In this document: piece after piece, positions 44,515 through 54,188 of the stretch
Numbering within the stretch: position 1 is the stretch's first letter
Layout of the letters: each line of letters opens with the position of its first letter
Source of the DNA: Pomphorhynchus laevis
Lineage: Eukaryota > Acanthocephala > Palaeacanthocephala > Echinorhynchida > Pomphorhynchidae
NCBI GenBank assembly: GCA_012934845.2
Contig: WNNJ02003523.1
Coordinates: 62,001 to 126,000, forward strand
Direction: 5' to 3'
Length of the DNA stretch: 64,000 nt
Program-made: the position numbers and the translations under genes
Notes under the pieces: generated by a model
Seen by the model: only the letters and a program-made list of their open reading frames with translations
What the model was told of the DNA's origin: nothing
Databases searched by the model: none

Positions 44515-44625
44515 AAACTACAATCTTCGACGACAACCAACGACAACCTTCGACGACAACTAAGGACAACCATCCGCTTGACAATTATCGACAACCATCG
44601 ACAACCATCGACGACATCCGCTCGC
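44515..44625 (+). repeat. LINE-E4 leader, degenerate CGACGACAACCAT array
   Basis: Repeated CGACAACCAT and CGACGACAACC units. LINE-E1 has the same type at about 9405-9445. TACTTACAA follows at 44636-44644. Confidence 0.75.
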
Positions 44626-44700
44626 TACTTACAACTAACGACTTGCAGACTAACGGAGTTTAAACATTCTTGATTATAACTAACTAATTAACATTTTATT

Positions 44701-46266
44701 ATGGCAAAGAGAAAGCTAACTGAAAATGTCGGCCAGCAACTCAAGTCCGTCAAGGAAGCTTACATCGAAAAGCAAATTGGATGCGACAACAAGAACTGCA
44801 ATGTTTGAACTCACGTTGCCATTCCTTTCACTGACGAGGACAACTTTTTAAATCTAAATTTCCTCTGCGGATTCTGTTGTGCTGCCCTCGTAGGTAAGCT
44901 AATGAAGAATGACCACTCAAACGGTGGAGAAGTTCTGTACGCTAACAAAACAGATTTGTGCTTAATAAATAAACTTGATATCTCTCAGTCGACTCAGACC
45001 GCTGTTATACATGGAACATCAACAAACGACAACATATCTTCCAATCTATCGTCGTCATCCGTTTGCTTACTAACTCCTTCGTCATCTATGAAACCCGTTC
45101 TTGAAACTTCTCTCACACACACTCCTCCTTTAACTACGGATAAAACTTCCCATAATCTTCATCTTCCTAACAATGCAAACAGTAAAGGCCTTCATCTCGT
45201 ACCTCATTTTTCCTATTCATCCCCACATCTAAATACATATCATACTTCTTTCTTCTCTTCACGTACTCCTTACTCTACCTCTACCGTATCACTTCTCAGT
45301 AATTTACATCCTTCTGTCAAAATTATCTCCAGTAACATCTCCGTTCAACCTATTCAACAATCCACTTCTGTCACACATGCTCCAACCGTATCACCTATCA
45401 ATAATTTACATCCTTCCGTCAAAATCATCTCCAGTAACATCTCCGATCAACCGATTCAACACTCCACTCCTGTCACACATGCTCCGAACTATCTTAAATC
45501 TTCACTTAGCACCCCTGTCATTCCCACGTTTATCTGCTCTTCTGCCTCTACTGCTACCAGGTCTTTCCGTCCACCACTACGTAATCGTTTTCCTTCACGC
45601 GATCGATGCATTATCATATCTAATTTAAAGGTTTCCGAATCTGCTTCTCCTCAATGTCGCCTCGATGATGATGTATCTGCTTTCAGGTCTATCCTAGCAA
45701 CAATTCTTCCTGATAATAATCCATCCATCTTCAATAATATCGCTCCTGTATCTTTGATCCGTTTAAACAAATCCACTAAATCCAATCATCGCAGTCCTCC
45801 ACTACTAAAAATTGTTTTCCGAAATAGTTCACATGCATCCATGGTCCTTTCCCAACATTTTAAACTTCTTACCACTTCGTCTACTAGTCGGATCTTTCCT
45901 GACCGATCCACTTCTGATATTGCCCAGCTTAATTTAGCTCGCATTGAGAAACATCGACGTGAAACAAACGGCGAGTCATCCTTATCTATACGTCAAATCA
46001 ATGGAAATTTTCACGTTGTACACACAAGGCCAAAAATTCGATGGCGTCCCATCTCTCCCCATTGTCTTCTTCGCAAGTCGATCTCGCTCCAAAGCATACT
46101 TTTCGTCTTAGTCTATTCAACACTCGCTTCATTCTTCATAAAGCTGATATGCTCCTTGATATCTTCGATCAATTATCTATCGATATTCTCTGCATTACCG
46201 AATCCTGGCATTGTGACTCCGACGATATTGGTATTCGTCGTCTATGTCGCTCTGGTTGTTCTTTAG
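44701..46266 (+). pseudogene. LINE-E4 ORF1, open except for one TGA at a conserved Trp
   Basis: ATG at 44701 (MAKRKLTENVGQQL). The Cys/Trp motif reads IGCDNKNCNV-stop-THVAI then FLCGFCCAALV. The TGA (44807-44809) stands where the other families have the Trp codon TGG. The rest is open to 46266: a Ser/Thr-rich region with a 34-residue duplication, then CIIISNLKVSES, LDDDVSAFRSIL, SLIRLNKSTKSNHR, LLKIVFRNSSHAS, GNFHVVHTRPKIRWRPISP. The frame runs 226 bp into ORF2, longer than in E1, which stops at 10309. Confidence 0.82.
45301..45504 (+). repeat. 102-bp (34-codon) duplication in LINE-E4 ORF1
   Basis: NLHPSVKIISSNIS-x-QPIQ followed by VTHAP occurs twice in register, 102 bp apart. LINE-E1 has a single NLHPSIKI copy. 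Confidence 0.85.
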
Positions 46267-48852
46267 TTGAATCAGCTCGTCCAATTGCCTCTCATACATC
46301 TACTGCTTCTAACCATGGCGGTATTGTTGCCATTGCTCGTCACCCAATGTCTTTACGTAAAATCAACGTTAACATACGTTACACCTAGTTCGAATTACTC
46401 ATATGCAGATTATCAACTCCTTTCCCTATGGAACTTGTGATTGTATACCGTCCAGGTTCAGTTGCCCCCTCACGTATCTTCTTTAACGACCTTGCAGATC
46501 TTATGTCTCACTGTTCCTTGTCTTATACTCCTTCTGTTGTTCTCGGTGACTTTAACATTCATCTTGATCGCCCGGCTGACTCTGACTCTATCACTTTAAC
46601 TAATCTTTTTTCTGATTTTAACTATAAATTACTTTCAACAAGCCCAACTCATATTCTCGGCGGTGCTCTCGACATCATTGCTGTCCCTATCTGCTTCAAT
46701 GACTATACTTCTTTGTCGATTACTGATCCCGGTTTGTCCGATCATTTCCTTGTCACTCTTACTCTTACTCGTCCCCATCCTCCGTCTCCGCCTCCACCAA
46801 TATCCACACCAAGTCGACCCTGGAAGCTTCTCGATATCCCTATTCTCTGCACAGCCTTACTCAATTCTTAACTCTTTTCACTTCATCTTAACTATCTCTC
46901 TCCCGATGATCTATGCATTCTGTTTGATTATGAACTTACGTCGATCCTCAATAACTTCTGCCTAGTCGACTTCGACGTTCCCAGCGCTTGCGCCATGCTC
47001 CCTGGTTCGATTCTCACTGTAGTCTTTCTAAGCGTCGACTCCGTCACTCTTTCCGTGTGTATAATCGCTTTCTTAAACGTTCTCCCAACTCACTCCCTTC
47101 AAATCTCCGTGATTCCTACTTTTCTCTACGCCGTTCACATCTTATTGGAAAATCTTAAACTCAATTCTTTCACGATCATCTACCCCTTGTAATATAAATC
47201 CTGATGAATTTTCTTCTTATCTACAAACTAAGCTATCTAATTTACTTTTCCTACTACCCAAAGCCCCCTTGTACCCACTCTTATCTTTTAATACTTCCCT
47301 CCCAGAACTATTCCACCTTCTTCCCGTTTCGTCTGATGAAGTTTCTTCGGTTCTGCTGTCATTACCTAATAAAACCTCTCCTTCTGACCCAATTCTCACT
47401 CACTTGCTTAAAAATATCTGCTCCGTTATCTTACCCTTCCTAATCACATTGTTCAACTCGTCCATCCGTAGACATACATTTCCTTCCATCTGGAAATGCG
47501 CCACTGTTCGTCCTCATCAAAAAGCAATGTCTCGACTCCTCACTACCATCTTCTTACCGTCCTATTTCACTTCTCCCAACCCACTCTAAACTCTTTGAGC
47601 GTCTCGTTCTTAAGCAAGTTAATACATATCTCTATTCCTCTAACTTATTTCCTCCCTTCCAAGCCGCTTTTCGCTCTAATTACTCTACCGAAATTGCATG
47701 TCTTAAAGTTTATAACGACTTACTCATATCGCGCGATCATAAATTATGTAGTGTCATAGTTTCTCTTGATCTATCGTCTGCTTTTGACATCGTCGATCAC
47801 TCGATTCTTCTCCATCGCCTTCGTCATGATTATGGCTTCTCTTTACCCACTGTATCATGGTTTTCTTCATATCTATCAAACCGTACATTTCGCGTATATT
47901 CTAACTCTTCTCTCTCCCATCCTTCGTCCATTCCGTCCGGTGTTCCACAAGGCTCCGTATTAGGCCCTATACTTTTCTCTCTTCTTGGTGATTTGTCTTC
48001 GATTTCTTATAAGTTTAACTTCCATGTTGTGCAATATGCTGATGACATTATCATCTATGCTCATGCACATGTTTATCGTATTCACGATCTTAGTGTTTCT
48101 GCTTCCGAATGTCTTGTCTCAATTACTAATCATCTTTGTTCCCTTCGCCTTTCTCTGAATCCAGAATTATGTAGATCCTACCTCGAAGCTTGGGCGTAGA
48201 ACCTCCTTCCGTATCACTAAATTCTACAATTCTTCCTATCGTTGATAATCTCGTTTTCCTAGGATTTTATTTCGACAACCGACTTTCACTCAAACCTTTC
48301 GTTAGTGATAAAGTACGCTCATCTACCTTGATACTCCGCAATCTCCGTCAAGTTCGTAGATTGATCGATTTCCCTTCTTGTATGACTCTCATATCTTCTC
48401 TTCTTTTCTCAAGACTTGATTACTGTCTTAGTCTATTTTCCAACTCACCTAAATCCACTCTTCTTCCTTTACAACGCATCATCAACGCTGCCGTTCGAGT
48501 TCTCTGTTTTCGTCGTTTTGATCATACATCCCACTATCTTGTTTCTCTTGATTGACCTACCATTTATTGTCGTGTTCAAATTCGTCATCTTATCATTGCT
48601 TTTCGCCTTATAACTTCTCATACCCCTTCATTTCTCAACCTTCCTTTTCTCGACAATTCTCGTACTGTGTATTGTGCTCTGCGTTCCCGTAATTCCCTTC
48701 TTTTACATATCCCAATCTACTCTACCTCTTTTGGCTTCCGCTCCTTCGTTGTGGCTGCTCCTCTCTTGTGGAATCAACTGCCTATTCATATCCGTCAATC
48801 AACATCTATGCCGTACTTCAAACGCCAAATCCAATTCTTTTTCAACAATTAA
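46041..48852 (+). pseudogene. LINE-E4 ORF2 (endonuclease and RT), many breaks
   Basis: ATG at 46041 (MASHLSPLSS) inside ORF1. Endonuclease: ILCITESWHCDSDD, SNHGGIVAIARHP, stop at about 46388, then IVYRPGSVAPS, VLGDFNIHLD, DPGLSDHFLVTL. RT pieces: AFDIVDHSILLHRL near 47790 (motif A), SGVPQGSVLGPILFSLL near 47937 (B), VQYADDIIIYAHA near 48033 (C, intact). C-terminal fragments 48190-48852. At least six frame changes. Confidence 0.85.
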
Positions 48853-48904
48853 CTAATTACCTGTGACCTTTGATGTTCTTTTTTGTTTGTTAGTGGTCAT
48901 GTAA

Positions 48905-48921
48905 GCGTGCATTTTGCACGC
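48905..48921 (+). other. LINE-E4 3'-terminal hairpin GCGTGC-N5-GCACGC
   Basis: Six-bp stem, with an outer GTGG (48892-48896 region) and CCAC pairing. Followed by GTTAAATAAAT. Confidence 0.7.
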
Positions 48922-50501
48922 ATTTGCCACGTTAAATAAATTATTGTATTATTAAAAAACACGTTATTGCTAGATATGGTATCAATCAAGTCGTCTATTC
49001 GGGGCATGGGGTAAGCGTCAAGTACAGTGAATTTATTTACTGTCTGTGAATAACCTACAACAAGACGACGACGTTCTACCCTGTTTGCAATAAGAACTTG
49101 CGCGCGCCATGGTGATCGACTGTGCTCGATGATTCCCTCGGCCAACATTCGTTTTACTTCCAAAGCAATAAAGCGATTATCTTCGATATTACGTTATCGA
49201 GACGGAATTGCTACAGGTTTCCAGTCTTTGAAATCCTCTGAAAATAACTACGGTAAATTGATTTCCATGCTAGATAATTGTCCGATTGTCAATTTCTCTT
49301 GCTTATTATTTCTTCAAAGTCGAATGGAAATACTTGAATGTAAGCACAAGAATGGATGACCAAGTATCAAATCACGGCATAGGTGAGGCATGACGAAACA
49401 TTGAACGTCAGAATAGTTGCGATTACAGTAAGATATCGATATCACACATCGGTCATCGCATACAGAGGTAAACGATTAATTAGCCATGGAAATCCTAACA
49501 CAACAAGATTCTATAGGAACACCTAATTTGCGAATTACTGAAGAATCAACGAAATTGGAAGAGCTTCAAGTGTCGATAAGCGCATCCAGCTTTTGAGTCT
49601 CAACACGAACTTGTACCGCCATGTCGTTTAGCTTTGATGCATCACTATTCGCATTTTGACAAGAAATGATATTAAGTGATTCACCGTCGGACTATTTGAT
49701 CGAGTACTACGATTATATTTTTGCCGCGATCGAAACAACTTAGCTCGACAAACTTTCTCATAGTACCTACGTTTTGAGCAAAATGAACATTCAGCATCCC
49801 GGGCTGGACAAAGATTGCGGATATGCATAGCTCCAACACAAAAGTAGCATTTTTTTCTTGCTTATCTTTAGAACTAGAGCATTAGATTCTTCATTTTCTG
49901 AGTTATCAGTATTTAGTTTAGAGCTTTGGGTCTCTTTCATGGCATTTACTGTGAATTCGGATGTGTGTCGATATTCGTTTGATTGAATTTGGGCTGATTC
50001 AATTGTTCGAGCGACTTGATACGCTTTCTCTTTATCAATGTCATTAGTTTCGAGTATGCGCTGACGAATTTCATTTGACTGCAATCCCGTAATAAATGAA
50101 TCGCAAATGAGAATATCACGCAGCTCGTTAGCTTTCACATCTTTAAAAGTACATTGACGAGCAAGCGTTTCAAGACGATCCACATAATTAGATATCGATT
50201 CATCGAGAACTTGTCTGACCGAGCATAACAAATGTCGTTTGTAAACCGAATTTGTAGCTTTTTTGAATGATATGTCGAGTAAATCCATTGCTGAGACATA
50301 ATTTAAAAATGCCTCGATCTTATCAAATAACTGAGCTGAAATTGATATTTTCAGAAGATCAAGCTTGTCATCTGTAGAATCGATTTTGAGACGTTTAATG
50401 AAAGTTTCAAAGCGATATCGCCAATGGCGTCATTCGCGTCCTGCATCAGGACAGTCTGTGGTCAGTTTAAGTGTATACGACTTGAACAGAGATTCCAGAC
50501 A

Positions 50502-50515
50502 ATTCGTGAATAAAA
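50502..50515 (-). promoter_or_regulatory. Candidate self-priming primer-binding site of LTR element 3
   Basis: On the minus strand TTTTATTCACGAAT starts two bases after the 5' LTR and is the exact reverse complement of ATTCGTGAATAAAA in the LTR (50544-50557). Confidence 0.7.
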
Positions 50516-50516
50516 T

Positions 50517-50638
50517 TGTGATAACCAAAGAGAATAAAATGGCTTTTATTCACGAATCTACAAATAGTAGTAGGTAATAATAGATATAAACAAGATAGTA
50601 AACTTTATAAACAAGATAGTGATCAATGTGATAACACA
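50517..50638 (-). repeat. LTR element 3, 5' LTR (122 bp)
   Basis: On the minus strand TGTGTTATCA...TTATCACA. It contains ATTTGTAG followed by ATTCGTGAATAAAA (50557 down to 50544). Confidence 0.88.
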
Positions 50639-51525
50639 ATGATCTTATTCAATTATTTTCCTAGGTGTATGATCCCAACAAATTGATGAAGACTCATTAC
50701 GAGAGTCATCACTAGGAACATCATTAAACTGTGCAAGTGAAGACATTGAGGTAAGGTGGCATGTTATTGAACCAGGTTTAATAGCTCTTGTAGATAAGTT
50801 TGCACCACTCCGTAGATTACCAAAAAGTAAAGCTAAATACCCTCCTTGGTTTGACACTGAATTGCAATATGCTCTCAAACATAGGAATCGTCTATTTGAA
50901 CTAAGCCGACATCAGAATAATTTTAAAAAGCGGTATACAATGTTCCGAAATTTCGTCAATCGCCTTAAGATTACAAAAAGGCAAAGTTTTGAAGATCAAT
51001 TAGCTTTACAAATTGATACAGAACCAAAAAAATTTTGGGCTTATGTGAAAGGATCCAGAGCTCTGCTACCAGCTATTTCATCTTTAAGAGACTGTAACAC
51101 TCGAGTGACATCGCCAAACAGTATGACAGAAGTGTTTGCATCCGCTTTCGAGCTAATACAAGATGTTTTCTCTAGCATGTGTGGAGATGCAGCATCACAA
51201 CAAGTAGAAATTGATTCTCCAGTTTTAACGCTAACAGCACATGAGGTTTTTGTTGAATTGGCTAGGTTATCTAGATCATCAGCAGCAGGCCCAGATGATA
51301 TCCACCCCAACTTCTTAAGTTACTTGCTCCTGTTCTGGCTAAGCTATTATCCTCCATATTTGAGCTGAGCTTGCGCATCTCGAAGTTACCTGCTGCCTGG
51401 AAAAAAGCGATTGTAGTACCAATTTATAAAAATATTGAAAAGATGATCCGAATAATTATAAGGCAATAAGTCTAACTAGTGTTGTATGCAAAGTGATTGA
51501 GCGCATACTAAACAGACGCATATAT
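50639..51525 (+). pseudogene. LINE-A3 ORF2, endonuclease end, linker and RT entry
   Basis: Starts LFNYFSRCMI, then RALKHRNRLFELSRHQNNF-type linker (50862 on), FVNRLKITKRQSFEDQLA, KKFWAYVKGSRALLPAI, SSAAGPDDIHPN, and past a frame change KAIVVPIYKN and SLTSVVCKVIERILNRRI. It ends at the LINE-B insertion with ATATAT at 51520-51525. Confidence 0.85.
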
Positions 51526-51544
51526 TATTATTCTTACAAGGCTT

Positions 51545-51556
51545 AGCCATAAGGCT
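51545..51556 (-). other. LINE-B 3'-terminal hairpin AGCC-TTAT-GGCT
   Basis: On the minus strand preceded by GTGATCAGGCAAAAT and followed by AAGCCTTGTAAGAATAATAATA. Confidence 0.65.
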
Positions 51557-51644
51557 ATTTTGCCTGATCACAGTAAAAAAACGATAAAACTAAAAAATAA
51601 GAAATGAAGAAAAAGAAGTCAGCAAGCAAAAATAAAAATAGAAA

Positions 51645-53979
51645 TCACTGCAAATATGTCCATGACTCGTTTCTCGTCTTCTTGATGATCCATGTCTTTA
51701 ATAATTTTTTGAACAAATGCAGACTCCGGGCGGAAGCGATTTCCTCAGGCAGAGAATTCCAAATATTAAGTACCCTGTGCGACAATCTCCAACACTTTGG
51801 ATACCTACCATGCCTTGTTTTATAGACAGTTTTGCTGTGACCTCTCAAAATCGATGAACGTAATGTGATCGAACCACTCGGATAACCGTCCAACCGGTGT
51901 ACAAGTGCATACATTCCTATTAAGTCAAGAAACAAAAATCGTGATGACATCGGTTGAATTCTTAGCAAATCCAATCGAGATGCGTAATCCACTCTCGCAT
52001 TCGAACATAAACGAGAACCTCGCCTTAGGACTGACTCAATATCTGTCCTTTCTTGTTTGGTGACCGGGAAAGAAGCCTGAATTGCATACACTAAATGCGG
52101 ACGAACCAACGTGTTAAACAAATTTCTAAAGACATTCGTGGTAATCTTAAGGAATGAGTTCTTTACAATATATAGAGCACGAGTAGCGCTTTTTATTGCT
52201 CTTTCACTATTAAGTTTAGTTTTTAATGATGCCTGCACGATAATTCATAAATCCCTATGATGTGATACTTCAGTGAGAAGAACATCTCCGATATGATATG
52301 TAAAATTACTGGATTTTTTACCCATCCTCATAAGTATACACTTATCAACGTTAAGATGTAATCCAGTAGAGAGGCACCAATCATGAACGCGATCCAAGTC
52401 TGCCTGTAAAGAATTACAATCATCAATATCTCGTATAGCAGTCCAAATTTTAAGATCATCAGCGAATGCCAAGTGAGAGTTCTCAATACGTAAGAGTAAA
52501 TCGTTAAGGAACGTGATGAATAATAGAGGACCTAATGCAGAACCCTGAGGGACACCTGTCGACATACTTCTTTCTGCAGATAAAGACTCACCAACTCTTA
52601 CCTTAAACGTACGCAATGAAAGAAAATTTTCAATCCAAGAGCAGATTACACGAGGGACGCCGTAGTGAATTAAGAGTGACACAAGACCTTTATGTGGAAC
52701 ACGATCAAAGGCTTTCGAAAAATCTAGAAATACGACGTCGAGACAAAGTCCTGAGCTTAGTACTTCCATTCAACTCTCTCACGGTAAGCAAGTTAGATAG
52801 ACATGAACGGCCTTGTCTGAATCCGTGTTGAGAATCAGTAAGAATACTGTTAAAGTTTAGATGCTCGAGTAGCCTTTTGGCAATAACTCGTTCTAGTAAT
52901 TTAGAGAGAACACTGGTCAAACTGATAGGGCGAAAATCTAAACAAGCAGTTGCTGGCTGTTTTTTAGGGATTGGCACAACAATAGAAGACTTCTATATTG
53001 CAGGAATCCACGAATTGATCAGGCTAAATAAAAATATATGAGCTAAAACACTACTTACGGCAGGTCCAACCGCATTAATTAGGTAAGGTGAAATATCACC
53101 CGGACCAGGAGAGCCAAATCGGTTAAGCCTAGTGATTAGGTGCAATACTTCAGATGCACTGATTGGCTTAACGAGATTCTGAGTAATATTGTGAATGGGA
53201 TACCATTTTAAAGAGTAAATATCCGAAACAATAGTCGACGGAGAATGGAAGCTGTCCGCTAGGCATTCAGCGATTTCAGACTCAGTAGATTAAACATATT
53301 CACCTAAAGTAATGAATGCTATATTAGAGGGAAGTAGCCTTGAACCTTTCACATATGACCAACAACGCTTTGGTTGATTCCCGATGCAATTTTCAATACC
53401 ATCTTCAAATGCTATTCGCTTATGTATTTTCAATTTATTGCAGAGGTTGCGCACGTACCGATACCTATCTAAGTTTTCAGGATGGGTTTGAGTGGTAGCC
53501 CACAGGGCATTGCGCAGTTTCAACACTGCACGAAATTCATGATCAAACCACTGAGGGCGAGTGGACTTAATAAAAGTTCTCCGTTTCGGAGCGAACTTAT
53601 CTGACAAATTTAAGAAAACGTCATAAAGAATGGTCAGCAGATCTGAAACAGTAGTAGCCCTATAACTACGATACAAAATGTTATAGAAATTAGCTAAGAG
53701 ATGTTGGGTATCCACCCGAGTCCAATTTCGTTTTGGATAACCCAATTTTGACCTACAAACGATCTTGGACACTAATTTAACAGAGAGAGCATAGTGATCA
53801 CTGTTACCAAGAGGAGGATAATACGCAATACAGTCGATATCTCCAGTACATCTTGTAAACACAAGATCTAGAGTAGCACCGTTGACATGAGTTGGTTGTC
53901 TACAATGTTGCACTAAAAGTAGGTCAGCAAGAAATAAATCACGAAATTGTTTTGATACGCCTAAGCAGGGTTGATACCC
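51645..53979 (-). pseudogene. LINE-B ORF2, rest of endonuclease, RT and C-terminus
   Basis: QHCRQPTHVNGATLDLVFTR, PPLGNSDHYALS, linker KRIAFEDGIENCIGNQPKRCW, RT entry VPIPKKQPATACLDFRPIS, SQHGFRQGRSCLSNLL, VFLDFSKAFDRVPHKGL (A), TGVPQGSALGPLLF (B), LAFADDLKIWTAI (C), C-terminal domain to 51645. Frame changes at about 53280, 52990, 52770 and 52240. Catalytic residues are kept. Confidence 0.87.
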
Positions 53980-53983
53980 ATTC

Positions 53984-54121
53984 TATGCTTAATAAACTAC
54001 TTACATTATATGTTATAATAAACTTCATTATATGCTTAATAAACTACTTCCATTATATGCTTAATTATATGCTTAATTATATGCTTAGTTCTTCATTATA
54101 TGCTTAATAAACTACTTACAA
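53984..54121 (+). promoter_or_regulatory. LINE-D leader with ATTATATGCTTAAT tandem repeats
   Basis: Five or six copies of ATTATATGCTTAAT, three of them followed by AAACTACTT. TACTTACAA at 54113-54121. 5' tandem repeats in LINEs often act as promoters; here that is an inference. Confidence 0.6.
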
Positions 54122-54188
54122 ATTGGAACTACTTACACAATACAAATTCGACACAGACAATTATACCGAAGAACCAATATCAAACATC

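Larger units (their letters stand above)
44297..48951 (+). mobile_element. LINE-E4, AT-richer member of family E, full length but decayed
   Basis: Inserted in LTR element 3, with TTAAAAAACG-like sequence on both sides (44287-44296, 48952-48963). A long leader with two tandem-repeat blocks, ORF1 from 44701, ORF2 from 46041 to 48852, and a 3' UTR with a nested hairpin (48905-48921) and TTAAATAAATTATT. Protein motifs equal those of E1 but the coding DNA is AT-richer. Confidence 0.9.
37435..50638 (-). mobile_element. LTR element 3, Ty3/gypsy, Mag-like, broken fossil with nested insertions
   Basis: 122-bp LTRs at both ends and ATGAT target duplications (37430-37434 and 50639-50643) within LINE-A3. 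Minus-strand order: gag (about 50.3-49.6 kb), protease/start of RT (to about 48.96 kb), RT and RNase H (44.2-43.5 kb), integrase (43.2-43.1, 39.2-39.1, 38.4-38.0 kb), and a tail to 37.6 kb. It holds LINE-E4, LTR element 2 and a Penelope-like fragment. The LTRs differ at about six positions, older than LTR element 1. Beyond the insertions it has several further breaks. Confidence 0.88.

Noticed and set aside
54123-54188. Starting LINE-D ORF1 at 54123
   Set aside because: That codon is not ATG-conserved in LINE-C. The ATG at 54189 aligns with the LINE-C start and the similarity begins there.
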